Positions 24,624 to 33,396 of a stretch of DNA of 64,000 nt are shown in pieces (position 1 is the first letter of the stretch; each line of letters starts with the position of its first letter). The position numbers and the translations under genes are program-made. The stretch is taken from NCBI GenBank assembly GCA_045587445.1, contig JAZNCH010000069.1, positions 8,866 through 72,865 of the forward strand, in the 5' to 3' direction. This stretch comes from RGIG1995 sp045587445 (GTDB taxonomy: Bacteria > Bacillota > Clostridia > Oscillospirales > CAG-272). The notes beneath the pieces were generated by a model that saw nothing but the letters and a program-made list of their open reading frames with translations, had not been told where the DNA came from and made no database searches.

Positions 24624-25399
24624 TTCTTGGTTTCCAAATTAAATTGTCTCCAACGAGTGTCAAGCCACTTTGCAGTAGCCCACATTACGCTATATCCTGC
24701 AACGGTTTTAATAAGCCAGCTTACGTAGGGGGTAATGAGATATACAATTTCTGTAGAGTTGAGGTCGCTTGCGCCGTATGATACTACGTCAACAATTGTA
24801 TCGATTATGCATGACGAAAGGAGAAATGCCGATATGAGTACAACTATCCAAGCAGATATGGCAATAAGGGGATTCTTTGCAGAAAAGAAAGCTTTTACCG
24901 TAATATTGGTGTTGTTTTCATCAAGATATTTGGAGCGCAGAAAACAAGCGAGGAAGAGTGCGCCGACAAGAAGCATAACGTCTACAACGGCATTAGTTAA
25001 GCAAGTAACCAAGTTGCCTACAAAAGATGCGGCGAGATTTTCCGTGACGATAGCACCTATTACGAGATAAGACGAATAAATGATAGCAATTCTCAAAAAG
25101 CAGAAGCCGATAATTTTTTTGCTTTTCTCATAGCCGAACCGAATAATCGAATTAAGCAAAACGGCATAGACAAAAAACAAACCGACGAGATTCAGAGCGG
25201 TTATAAATCCGCCTAAAAAGTTAGCTACGCCCACAAGGAGTATATCGCCCGATATAAACGACAAAATCAGCGAAAGAACAAAGTTGCTTATCAAAGGGAG
25301 TATAACGCAGCCGATAAGCGAAAGCAAATTCAAATGCTTCGTAAATAAAGACACAGCGTTATTTCCTACGGGGGTAACTCTTTTTTTATTAACAGCCAT
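24620..25399 (-). CDS. polytopic membrane protein of unknown function
   Basis: 259 residues with six hydrophobic segments (about 27-53, 58-85, 97-120, 128-150, 178-200, 222-243), short loops and no catalytic motif or signal peptide. I do not recognise a family. It lies 16 bases after metA and overlaps the response-regulator gene by 4 bp (ATGA), so the three are one transcript. That arrangement suggests it may work with the regulator, for example as its sensor or target; this is inference. Confidence 0.7.
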   Translation of the reverse strand: MAVNKKRVTPVGNNAVSLFTKHLNLLSLIGCVILPLISNFVLSLILSFISGDILLVGVANFLGGFITALNLVGLFFVYAVLLNSIIRFGYEKSKKIIGFCFLRIAIIYSSYLVIGAIVTENLAASFVGNLVTCLTNAVVDVMLLVGALFLACFLRSKYLDENNTNITVKAFFSAKNPLIAISAWIVVLISAFLLSSCIIDTIVDVVSYGASDLNSTEIVYLITPYVSWLIKTVAGYSVMWATAKWLDTRWRQFNLETKK

Positions 25400-25415
25400 A
25401 GTAAATACCTCTTTT

Positions 25416-26336
25416 TTATTTTATTTCGTTCAAATCGTAAGGTGTAAGCTGATATACACAGTAGTTAAGCCAATTCGCAAAGAGCAGGTGAGCGTGACCT
25501 CTCCAAGTGTTTAACGGTTTTTTAGTGGGGTCATCATTGGGGAAGTAGTTGTAGGGAACTTGAATATCAATTCCCTTGTTTACGTCTCTGAAATATTCTT
25601 TTGAAAGAGTGTCGTAGTCATATTCAAGATGACCTGTTGCAAAGAATCTTCTCATAGACTTGTCGGCAATGAGGAAGAGTCCCGATTTGTCCGACTCTGC
25701 TAGAACTTCGAGGTTTTTATTGTTGCGTACAAGCTCTGCATCAATATCGGTATGTCTTGAATGAGGCGCGTTAAATACCTCATCGAAACCGCGAAGCAAA
25801 GGATGCGAGGGATTGTTTATCGTATGAGGGAATATGCCAAACATTTTTTGGGGTAATGGATGCTTCGGAATACCGTAATGGTAGTACAGTGCTGCCTGTG
25901 CCGCCCAACATATATGAAGAGTGGAATAAACGTGTGTTTTTGACCATTCCATTATCTTACAAAGCTCATCCCAATATCCTACCTCGGAAAAATCGAGTAT
26001 TTCAACCGGTGCACCTGTTATTATAAGTCCGTCAAACTTCTCGTTCATAACATCTGCGCAGCTTGTGTAGAAATGGTGCATATGTTCCTCGGAAGTGTGC
26101 TTTGGCTTGTGAGCCGTCGAAGGATAGAGAAGAGTAAGCTCTACCTGCAAAGACGTATTGGAAAGCAGTCTTATAAGCTGTGTTTCGGTAACTATCTTTG
26201 TAGGCATAAGATTGAGTATGGCTATTTTAAGAGGACGGATATCCTGGTGAATAGCGCGGTTTTCGTCCATAACGAATATATTTTCATTTTCAAGGATTTC
26301 TATTGCGGGAAGTCCCGATTGCACCTTGATTGGCAT
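25416..26336 (-). CDS. metA: homoserine O-acetyltransferase (MetA family)
   Basis: 306 residues, full length for MetA. Catalytic Cys143 in HICWAAQA and the His-Glu pair in GHLEYD (about 236-238) are present. The acyl-donor switch residue in ITGAPVEIL is Glu112 (Glu111 in the Bacillus numbering), which selects acetyl-CoA; a Gly there would mean succinyl-CoA. It makes O-acetylhomoserine, the first committed step to methionine. GAGGTGAT precedes ATG 26336. A consensus promoter lies upstream and I see no SAM riboswitch or T-box in the short leader. Confidence 0.93.
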   Translation of the reverse strand: MPIKVQSGLPAIEILENENIFVMDENRAIHQDIRPLKIAILNLMPTKIVTETQLIRLLSNTSLQVELTLLYPSTAHKPKHTSEEHMHHFYTSCADVMNEKFDGLIITGAPVEILDFSEVGYWDELCKIMEWSKTHVYSTLHICWAAQAALYYHYGIPKHPLPQKMFGIFPHTINNPSHPLLRGFDEVFNAPHSRHTDIDAELVRNNKNLEVLAESDKSGLFLIADKSMRRFFATGHLEYDYDTLSKEYFRDVNKGIDIQVPYNYFPNDDPTKKPLNTWRGHAHLLFANWLNYCVYQLTPYDLNEIK

Positions 26337-26374
26337 AATATCACCTCTTTGAGTAAAAGATTTGCTATTAAACC

Positions 26375-26403
26375 ATTATATCAGTATTTTTCAACTATAT
26401 CAA
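26375..26403 (-). promoter_or_regulatory. promoter for the metA operon
   Basis: Minus-strand TTGATA (26398-26403), 17 bp, TATAAT (26375-26380); leader only about 30 bases. Confidence 0.8.
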
Positions 26404-26437
26404 GAGTTTTCTTGAAAATAAATGTGTAACGATTAGT

Positions 26438-26580
26438 CAGGGCATCGCCCTGAAACCTGACAAAAGCCCTCTCAGTCGCCGTTCAGCGACAGCTCCCCCA
26501 ATGGTAAGGCTTTGGATTCGCACAAACCAGAGAGGTAAAGTTTTTGAAGGGATGGAAACTTTTTATCAAAAAGTTTCCAT
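26438..26580. repeat. intergenic palindromic repeats
   Basis: Successive hairpins CAGGGC/GCCCTG, GTCGC/GCGAC and a 13-bp perfect palindrome ATGGAAACTTTTT/AAAAAGTTTCCAT (26552-26580), preceded by the family phrases GCACAAACCAGAG and AAAGTTTTTGAAGG. Same family as the gaps at 11.4, 29.2, 50.3 and 57.1 kb. Confidence 0.7.
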
Positions 26581-26581
26581 A

Positions 26582-26625
26582 GAAAAAATCCCGAGAGATT
26601 TTTAAGTCTCTCGGGATAAGTTTTT
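26582..26625 (-). terminator. terminator of the 2-oxoacid dehydrogenase operon
   Basis: Perfect 11-bp stem ATCCCGAGAGA/TCTCTCGGGAT (26588-26617); on the minus strand it is followed by T6. Confidence 0.85.
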
Positions 26626-26646
26626 GTTTTATCTTAAATATTAAGA

Positions 26647-29130
26647 TTAAACACCCTTCTTATATCTTTCGATCTTTTCTACATCGCTGAAGTTATGCTT
26701 TGCAACATAGCCGGGGATAGGCATAATCTTTTCGTGAATGCAGTCAATAATTGTATCGGGATAGGGGAAGAATGCTGTTTCGAGCTCATGCGCGGGAGTG
26801 ATCCAGTTACGTGAACCGAGAGCAATTGCGGGAGCATCGAGGTAATCAAATGCGAGTTCGGAGATATTAGCAGCCATATCTTTCATAATAGAGCCGCGTT
26901 CTACAGCGTCGCCGACGATAACGATCTTACCTGTCTTCTTAACAGATTCGATAACCTTTGTGTAATCGAAAGGAACGATTGAACGTGTATCGATAACTTC
27001 TGCAGAAATACCGTACTTTTCTTCGAGAATCTTTGCAGCCTCGAGTGCGCGGTAAAGAACTGCACCGATAGTAAGAATTGTGATGTCCTTACCTTCTTTC
27101 TTAACGTCGGGATCGCCCATTGTGATTTCATAAGTGCCTTCGGGAACGCCGTCTGCGAGGAATTCTTCGCCCTTGTCGTAAATTCTCTGCGATTCAAAGA
27201 ATACAACGGGGTCAGTTCCTTCGAGAGCTGCAGTCATAAGACCCTTAGCATCTGCGGGAGTAGAGGGGAATACAACCTTAAGACCGGGAATGTGAGCAGC
27301 GAGAGCTGTCCAGTCCTGAGAGTGCTGTGCACCGTACTTCGAACCAACGGAAACACGGAGAACGATAGGCATCTTGAGGATACCTGCAGACATTGACTGC
27401 CACTTAGCCATCTGGTTAAAGATTTCGTCGCCTGCGCAACCCATAAAGTCAGCGTACATAAGTTCAACGATAGCACGGCCGCCGCACATTGCGTAACCAA
27501 CTGCCGAACCAACGATTGCAGACTCGGAAATGGGGGCGTTGAAGAATCTGTGATAAGGAATAGCTTCGGTCATCTTCTTGTATACACCGAACGCACCGCC
27601 CCAGTCTCTGTTATCTTCACCGTAAGCGATGAGAGTGGGATCGTCATAGAACTTGTCGATAATCGGCTCAGCGAGACCGTCTCTGATGTTGTACATCTTC
27701 ATCTTGGAAACGGGTTTGCCGTTTGCGTCTTTAGCGGTACGGATCTTACCCTTAATTTCCTTAACACGAGGACATTCTTCCTTGGGAACAAGCATTTCTG
27801 CTTCTCTTGAAGGATCCATGCTCTTAACCTTTTCGTTAGAGAACATAATGGAAGAAATAGCTTCGGGGTTCTTTGTAAGGTCCATACGAGGAGAAATTTC
27901 ATCGTTGATAGCGAGCTTCATGATAGCTGTCATACGGTTGATGATGTCTTCATCAATAGCTGCAAATTCAGCTTCTGTAGCAACCTTGCCCTTAATCATC
28001 TTAGCTTTGTAAGCTGCGATAGGATCTGCTGCAATCCATGCGTCGATTTCTTCCTGAGTTCTGTATGTTGAAGAGTCGGAAGGAGAGTGGCCGGAAACAC
28101 GGTATGTTACAACGTCGAGGAGTGCGGGACCCTTACCTGCGAGAAGGAGCTCTTTCTTTCTGGAAACAGCGTCAATAACTGCGAAAGGATCATAACCGTT
28201 TACTCTTTCAGCGTGCATCATATCGGGGTTGAAGCCTGCACCAAGACGTGCAGCCATATCGTAACCCATTGTTTCGCCTCTGGTCTGACCGCCCATACCA
28301 TAGCTATTGTTGAATACGTTGAAGAGGATGGGGAGTCCACCGTCGGGATACTTGCCGTCCATACCCCAGAGCTTTGTAATCTGGTCCATAGAAGCAAAGT
28401 TGAAGGATTCGAGAACGGGACCACGTCCGAGAGCACCGTCGCCGGAGTTAGCGATAACGATACCGGGCTTGTGGTTAGCTCTCTTATAAAGAGCAGCACC
28501 GAGAGCGATAGGTCCGGAACCACCAACGATAGCGTTGTTAGGCATAAGACCGAAAGGAATGAAGAATGCGTGCATAGAACCGCCGAGACCCTTATTAAAG
28601 CCTGTTGTTCTTGCGAAGATTTCAGCCAATGCACCGTAAAGAATAAAGTTCTTTGCAAGTTCCTTTATATCGGAAGTGGGCATGTGCTTTTCAACGATAG
28701 AGAGAAGTGTACCGCCAAGGAATTCCTTCATAATGTCGTAAACTTCTTTTTCATCGAGCTTGTGAATAGAAGACAAGCTCTTTGCAATGATTTCGCCGTG
28801 GCTTCTGTGAGAACCGAAGGAGAAGTCATTCATATCGAGTGCGTAAGCTTCACCAACTGCGGATGCTTCCTGACCGATGGAAAGGTGAGCAGGTCCGGGG
28901 TTGTTGTACTCAACGCCGTTGTATGCAGACTTTGTCTTAACTTCGTTAAGCATTGTCTCAAATTCACGAATAACGCGCATATCGTGATAAATACGCATCA
29001 TATCGTCTTTAGTGTAGATTTTCTTTTCTTCTGCGAGTGTTTTCTTGTACTGGCAGACGGGAATGTCCTTGAAGCTGATAAATCCGGGTTCAAAGACTTT
29101 CTTAGGGTCGACATATTGACTCTTAGGCAT
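26647..29130 (-). CDS. 2-oxoacid dehydrogenase E1, fused alpha and beta subunits
   Basis: 827 residues that join the two chains normally encoded apart. The alpha part (about 1-430) holds the thiamine diphosphate motif GDGALGRGP extending to NNSYGMGGQTRGE and YRVSGHSPSDSS. The beta part (about 470-827) holds EDNRDWGGAFGV, the GSAVGYAMCGGRAIVELMY region and the transketolase C-terminal domain (VIDTRSIVPFD). It decarboxylates a 2-oxo acid and acylates the lipoyl domain of E2. Pyruvate, acetoin or a branched-chain acid are all possible; sequence reading alone does not decide. AAAAGGAG precedes the ATG. It is the last gene of the regulator-E2-E3-E1 cluster. Confidence 0.9.
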   Translation of the reverse strand: MPKSQYVDPKKVFEPGFISFKDIPVCQYKKTLAEEKKIYTKDDMMRIYHDMRVIREFETMLNEVKTKSAYNGVEYNNPGPAHLSIGQEASAVGEAYALDMNDFSFGSHRSHGEIIAKSLSSIHKLDEKEVYDIMKEFLGGTLLSIVEKHMPTSDIKELAKNFILYGALAEIFARTTGFNKGLGGSMHAFFIPFGLMPNNAIVGGSGPIALGAALYKRANHKPGIVIANSGDGALGRGPVLESFNFASMDQITKLWGMDGKYPDGGLPILFNVFNNSYGMGGQTRGETMGYDMAARLGAGFNPDMMHAERVNGYDPFAVIDAVSRKKELLLAGKGPALLDVVTYRVSGHSPSDSSTYRTQEEIDAWIAADPIAAYKAKMIKGKVATEAEFAAIDEDIINRMTAIMKLAINDEISPRMDLTKNPEAISSIMFSNEKVKSMDPSREAEMLVPKEECPRVKEIKGKIRTAKDANGKPVSKMKMYNIRDGLAEPIIDKFYDDPTLIAYGEDNRDWGGAFGVYKKMTEAIPYHRFFNAPISESAIVGSAVGYAMCGGRAIVELMYADFMGCAGDEIFNQMAKWQSMSAGILKMPIVLRVSVGSKYGAQHSQDWTALAAHIPGLKVVFPSTPADAKGLMTAALEGTDPVVFFESQRIYDKGEEFLADGVPEGTYEITMGDPDVKKEGKDITILTIGAVLYRALEAAKILEEKYGISAEVIDTRSIVPFDYTKVIESVKKTGKIVIVGDAVERGSIMKDMAANISELAFDYLDAPAIALGSRNWITPAHELETAFFPYPDTIIDCIHEKIMPIPGYVAKHNFSDVEKIERYKKGV

Positions 29131-29183
29131 AGTTTTTATCTCCTTTTTAGATTTTATATTAATTTTAAATTTTTCTTGTTTTC

Positions 29184-29300
29184 GGGAGGGGAAACCCCTC
29201 CCCTACAAATTACTACACAATTTAAGTAAAGTTTTTGAAGATTTTTAAGAAACTTTTTTCAAAAAGTTTCTTAAAGCAGGGTTCGGGGCAGCAGCCCCGA
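29184..29300. repeat. intergenic palindromic repeats between E1 and E3 genes
   Basis: GGGAGGGG/CCCCTCCC hairpin (29184-29202), TAAAGTTTTTGAAG phrase, 14-bp perfect palindrome TTAAGAAACTTTTT/AAAAAGTTTCTTAA (29245-29274) and TCGGGGC/GCCCCGA (29283-29300). It is inside an operon, so it may attenuate or process the E3-E1 transcript. Confidence 0.7.
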
Positions 29301-29314
29301 CTGCCTGTAACTTC

Positions 29315-30676
29315 TTATATCTGGAAGAGACCTTCTCTGATAACTTCGCAAACTGTAGGATGCGGGAATACCATCTTATGAACGTCTTCGACACGCATTT
29401 CGTTTTCTACCATCATAGCAGCACCGTAAATAATCTCGGAAGCATAAGTACCTATCATATGAACGCCGAGGATAGTGCGGTGGTTCTTGTCGATGATAAT
29501 CTTAACGATACCGTCGCCGCCTTCGTTTTCAGCAATATATCTACCGGAATAACGGAGAGTATAGCTTTCAACCTTTGCATCAAGACCCTTAGCCTTAACA
29601 GTTTCGGATGTTTCACCTACACTTGCAACTTCGGGGTTGGTGTAAATAACAGCGGGGATAGCGTTGTAGTTAACCTTGTCTTTCTTGCCGAGAATATTGT
29701 TTATGCAAACTTCGCCTTCGCGGTAAGCTGTATGAGCGAGCATTGACTTGCCGTTTATATCTCCTGCAGCCCAAACGCCGGGAACGTTAGTTTTGCCGTC
29801 TTCGCCTGTAACGATAGCACCTCTTTCGGTAAGAACGCCAATGTTTTCAAGTCCGAGACCTGCAGTAGAGGGGCGTCTGCCGATAGAAACGAGAACGCAG
29901 TCAGCCTTAACTGTCTTAGCTTCGCCGTTTATTTCATAGTTAACGCAGTCAGCACCTACTGAAGTAACCTTTGCGGAAAGGAGGAATTCAACGCCTTTCT
30001 TCTTATAATTCTTAAGAAGAAGAGCTGATATTTCGCCGTCTGTAGGACCTGCGATGTGATCGAGCATTTCGATAACCTTAACGTTTGAACCGATAGAGTT
30101 GAAGTAACTTGCCATTTCAAGACCGATAACACCGCCGCCGATTACTACAAGTTCCTTCGGAACTGTAGTCATATCGAGAATCTCGCGGTTAGTTTTTGCA
30201 AAACCGGAAGCAACTGCTTCTCTAAGACCGGGAATGGGGGGAACTGCAGCTTCAGAACCTGCACAGATGAGAAGCTGTTTACCTGTGTATTCCTTGTCGC
30301 CTGCCTTAACAACAAAGCCTTCGGCATTTTTTTCTTTTATTTCTGCAAGTTCTTTTACAACTTCAACGCCTGCTCTCTTCATAGTACCTTCGATACCGGA
30401 AACGAGAGTCTTTACAACCTTGCCTTTTCTTTCAACAACTTTTGCGTGGTCGATAGATGCACCGTCAAACTTAACGCCGTAAGCATCACTGTGCTTTGCG
30501 TAATCGTAAATCTTTGCAGAGTAGAGGAGTGTTTTTGTGGGGATACAACCCTCGTTGAGACAAACACCGCCCATTGCGCGTTTTTCTATAACGAGTGTTT
30601 TAAGACCGCCGTGAGCGGCTTTTTCGGCTGCGTTATAACCTGCGGGTCCGCCACCGATTACAATAAGATCGTACAT
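29315..30676 (-). CDS. lpdA: dihydrolipoyl dehydrogenase (E3)
   Basis: 453 residues. N-terminal FAD motif GGGPAGYNAA, redox-active disulfide Cys39/Cys44 in GGVCLNEGCIPTK, a second nucleotide motif VIGGGVIGLEMA for NAD, and the C-terminal dimer domain with the His-Glu dyad in FPHPTVCEVI. It reoxidises dihydrolipoamide and reduces NAD+. It follows the E2 gene after 31 bases and precedes E1. Confidence 0.95.
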   Translation of the reverse strand: MYDLIVIGGGPAGYNAAEKAAHGGLKTLVIEKRAMGGVCLNEGCIPTKTLLYSAKIYDYAKHSDAYGVKFDGASIDHAKVVERKGKVVKTLVSGIEGTMKRAGVEVVKELAEIKEKNAEGFVVKAGDKEYTGKQLLICAGSEAAVPPIPGLREAVASGFAKTNREILDMTTVPKELVVIGGGVIGLEMASYFNSIGSNVKVIEMLDHIAGPTDGEISALLLKNYKKKGVEFLLSAKVTSVGADCVNYEINGEAKTVKADCVLVSIGRRPSTAGLGLENIGVLTERGAIVTGEDGKTNVPGVWAAGDINGKSMLAHTAYREGEVCINNILGKKDKVNYNAIPAVIYTNPEVASVGETSETVKAKGLDAKVESYTLRYSGRYIAENEGGDGIVKIIIDKNHRTILGVHMIGTYASEIIYGAAMMVENEMRVEDVHKMVFPHPTVCEVIREGLFQI

Positions 30677-30707
30677 TTATAATACTTCCTTTCTTATATA
30701 GGATAAC

Positions 30708-32018
30708 TTATTTAGCCATAAGAAGGTTAAAGTTTTCGAGGTTTGTGCAAAGTTCTTTGAGGAATCTTGCAGCGGGAGCTCCGTCAAGTGCTCTGTGGTC
30801 GAACGTGAGTGAAAGACCCATAGCGTCGTAGAATACGTCCTGACCGTTTACCTGTTTTACGCGGCGGGTAATGTTACATACGCCGAGGATACAAGTCTGG
30901 GGTGGATTGATAACGGGAGTGAAGCTTTCAACGCCCATAGCTCCGAGGTTGGTAACTGTAAATGTACCGCCGGAAAGGAGGTCGGGGCTGATAGAACCGC
31001 CCTGAGCAGCCTTGATAACTGTCTTAGCGTTTGCGGAAAGCTCGTTAAGGCTCATCTTGTCAGCGTTGAATACTGTAGGAACGAGGAGACCTCTTTCTGT
31101 GTCAACAGCGATACCGAGGTTAACGTTGTTAAAGAATCTCATCTTATCGCCGAGGAAGTGAGCGTTGCAATCTTTGTGGTTCTTCAATGTCTTTGCAACT
31201 GCAAAGAGTACCATATCGTTGAATGTGATATTGTTAAGCCCCATAGCTTCTGCATTCTTTTTAAGAAGCGCACGGTATTCCATAAGCTGTGTTGCATCGA
31301 AAGAAGCGTTGAGTGTAAGCTGAGCCATAGAAGAAAGGGACTCGTGCATAGACTTTGCAATAACCTTTCTTACGTTGGAAAGCTTCACGTCTTCGTACTC
31401 TGCAACAGGAGCGGCGGGAGCAACTGCGGTAGCAGGAGCTTCTGCAGCTTTTGCGGAAGGAGCAACACCTGTCTTCATAAATGTTTCATATTGTTCGGGT
31501 GTAAGTCTCTGACCGTTGTCGAGGAGTCTGTTTACGTCTCTTTCAATGATTCTGCCGTTGGGGCCTGTAGGAGTAGCCTGAGAAAGATCTGCGTAAGTCT
31601 TGTTTGCAAGATTCTTCGCGCGGGGGCTGATTTTCATCATGCCGTCTTTGTCAGCACTTTCGGTTGCAACAACAAATTCTTCTTTCTTAGCTTCTTCTTT
31701 CTTTTCTTCTGCGGGAGCAGCAGCTTCAGCAGGTGCAGCTTCAGCAGTAGCCTTAGGCATAAGAGCGCTTATATCTTCGCCTTCGTTACCGATAATGCAT
31801 ACGGGGTCAAGGCAAGGAACGTCATCGCCTTCTTCTGCAAAAACTTCGAGAAGAGTACCTGAAACTGTTGCGGGCTCATCAAAAGATGATTTGTCTGTTT
31901 CGTAAGAGAATAGTACGTCGCCTTCAGCAATCGCATCTCCCTTTTTCTTTTTCCATTCGGTAATGACGCAGCTTTCGACGGATTGTCCTTGGCGCGGCAT
32001 TATAACTAATGTTGCCAT
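30708..32018 (-). CDS. dihydrolipoamide acyltransferase (E2)
   Basis: 436 residues: one lipoyl domain (1-78) with the lipoylated Lys43 in ETDKSSFDE, an Ala/Pro/Glu-rich linker (about 88-115), a peripheral subunit-binding domain (about 130-167, ISPRAKNLANK and GPNGRIIERDV) and the catalytic acyltransferase core with the HxxxDG motif as HRALDG near residue 406. It passes the acyl group to CoA and forms the core of the complex. TTGGAGG precedes the ATG. First structural gene after the DeoR regulator. Confidence 0.92.
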   Translation of the reverse strand: MATLVIMPRQGQSVESCVITEWKKKKGDAIAEGDVLFSYETDKSSFDEPATVSGTLLEVFAEEGDDVPCLDPVCIIGNEGEDISALMPKATAEAAPAEAAAPAEEKKEEAKKEEFVVATESADKDGMMKISPRAKNLANKTYADLSQATPTGPNGRIIERDVNRLLDNGQRLTPEQYETFMKTGVAPSAKAAEAPATAVAPAAPVAEYEDVKLSNVRKVIAKSMHESLSSMAQLTLNASFDATQLMEYRALLKKNAEAMGLNNITFNDMVLFAVAKTLKNHKDCNAHFLGDKMRFFNNVNLGIAVDTERGLLVPTVFNADKMSLNELSANAKTVIKAAQGGSISPDLLSGGTFTVTNLGAMGVESFTPVINPPQTCILGVCNITRRVKQVNGQDVFYDAMGLSLTFDHRALDGAPAARFLKELCTNLENFNLLMAK

Positions 32019-32057
32019 AAGTTTTTACCTCCAAAATATTTTATATGTTAATTAATT

Positions 32058-32822
32058 TTATGCTCGAATTATTTGTACGTCGTTTTTTGCGGCAATTTTT
32101 TCGATGTCTATAGGAAGGTTGCCGTTTGTAATAATCGCGGAAACGTTTTCCAAAGCGCAGAACGTATATGGCAAACTCTTGTCAAGTTTTGACGTGTCAA
32201 GGAGAACAATAATCTTTCTTGCCTTTTCAACTATCATCTTTTTCAATTCACATTCGCTGTAGTTACCGCAAGTAAGTCCCGTTTGCGCGTCTGCTCCCGA
32301 AGGGACAATAAACGCAATGTCGATATTAATATCTTCAAGGAAACGCAAAGCCTGTGTTCCCGAAACGGATATGTTATCTCTGTTGAGCATACCGCCTACG
32401 AGATTAACCAAGGTTTGCTTTTTGTTGAGTAACTCAATAGCGATATTGGGACCGGTAGTTGTTATGGTGAGTCTTTCTTCCGGAAGAAGAGCCGCCATTT
32501 TCATCATTGTTGTACCTGAGTCAAGGAATATGGAACGTCCCGTTTCAAGCAACTCGACAGCTTTTTTTGCAAGAGCCTCTTTTGCGGGAATGTTCTTTTG
32601 CATACGGCTGGGAAATTCCTCTTCCATAGAAGTGGTAATAAATTTCATGGAACGAGCACCGCCTCTGACTTTTATTGCCTCTCCCTGTTGTTCAAAATAG
32701 TCTATGTCGCGTCTGATTGTCATACTTGAAACGTCGGGAAAAAGCTCTATAAGCTCTTTTAAAGAAACAAAAGGCTTCGAATAAAGCATATCTTTAATCG
32801 TTTTTCTTCTTTCGGAATGCAT
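32058..32822 (-). CDS. DeoR-family transcriptional regulator
   Basis: 254 residues: winged helix at the N-terminus (RRKTIKDMLYSKPFVSLKEL, SSMTIRRDIDYFEQQGEAIK, followed by RGGA) and the DeoRC sensor domain with FLDSGTTMMKMA (about 95-110) and a C-terminal LLDTSKLDKS. DeoR proteins of this type usually respond to phosphorylated sugars or sugar-like acids. It lies 39 bases upstream of E2 in the same direction, which suggests it controls the dehydrogenase genes and itself; a palindrome sits just behind its promoter. Confidence 0.85.
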   Translation of the reverse strand: MHSERRKTIKDMLYSKPFVSLKELIELFPDVSSMTIRRDIDYFEQQGEAIKVRGGARSMKFITTSMEEEFPSRMQKNIPAKEALAKKAVELLETGRSIFLDSGTTMMKMAALLPEERLTITTTGPNIAIELLNKKQTLVNLVGGMLNRDNISVSGTQALRFLEDINIDIAFIVPSGADAQTGLTCGNYSECELKKMIVEKARKIIVLLDTSKLDKSLPYTFCALENVSAIITNGNLPIDIEKIAAKNDVQIIRA

Positions 32823-32877
32823 AGTATGTATTCTCCCTTTATCTTTTTATGAATTATGAGAAAAATTCACATCGAAG

Positions 32878-32893
32878 ATGTTATTTTTAACAT
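32878..32893 (-). promoter_or_regulatory. candidate operator for the DeoR regulator
   Basis: Perfect palindrome ATGTTAttttTAACAT located roughly +6 to +21 of the transcript. A less perfect relative (ATGTTAaaaaTATACAT) is at 33002-33018. Binding by the DeoR protein is inference. Confidence 0.4.
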
Positions 32894-32905
32894 TTCGCTA
32901 TTCTA

Positions 32906-32934
32906 ATTATATTAGAAAGTTTTCAAAATGTCAA
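32906..32934 (-). promoter_or_regulatory. promoter for the DeoR/2-oxoacid dehydrogenase operon
   Basis: Minus-strand TTGACA (32929-32934), 17 bp, TATAAT (32906-32911): full consensus. Confidence 0.85.
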
Positions 32935-33108
32935 CATGATTATTGCAAAAAAACATTATTACAACTATTTTATTGCATATTTGTATCAATTTTTTTGGAG
33001 AATGTTAAAAATATACATTAGTTTAACAGTTAAATGCTGTAATAAGGGAGTTTTGGAATAGAATTTTTCTTTGTTGTTTGCATGCCGGTTAGTATAAGCT
33101 TTATGGTT

Positions 33109-33234
33109 TCACTTAACTTTGATATAGCGGCAGCATTTGAGTTGAAAGACTGATACGGCTAAACGTATATGATTTTGGTTCTGCCGAGCACTTCGAAGTG
33201 AAGAATATAGTAGTTCGTTTTGGGTATATCGCAT
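33109..33234 (-). other. short reading frame, possibly a decayed gene
   Basis: The gap 32935-33345 holds no clear gene. A 41-residue minus-strand frame starts MRYTQNELLYSSL and contains NHIRLAVSVF, with GAGG four bases before its ATG. The opening and the FIRLA-like part faintly recall the N-terminus of glutamine synthetase, but the spacing and the rest do not fit. Another frame over the same DNA is also open in parts. It may be debris of a pseudogene; I do not assign a product. Confidence 0.2.
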
Positions 33235-33345
33235 TACCTCATTATTAAAAATCTCCAAAACAATTATACCATATAATATGTAAAAATTAAAAGGGGTTTT
33301 CGATAAAAATACATAAGTAACTATGAAAAATATTTATGAAAACAC

Positions 33346-33380
33346 AAAAAAGCAGTCGCTTTTTTCGAGTAACTGCTTTT
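33346..33380 (-). terminator. terminator after the DD-carboxypeptidase-like gene
   Basis: Stem AAAAGCAGT/ACTGCTTTT; on the minus strand the 3' arm runs into T6. Confidence 0.75.
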
Positions 33381-33396
33381 AAGACTTATTAAAAAA

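Noticed and set aside
26337..26440. SAM riboswitch or T-box upstream of metA
   Set aside because: The leader between promoter and start is only about 30 bases with no conserved SAM-box or T-box elements.
28087..29229. 380-codon plus-strand frame opposite the E1 gene
   Set aside because: Antisense shadow of a strongly conserved gene; Cys/Val-rich nonsense composition and no ribosome binding site.
31158..31862. 234-codon plus-strand frame opposite the E2 gene
   Set aside because: Serine/cysteine-rich shadow of the E2 linker and core; E2 motifs are clear on the minus strand.
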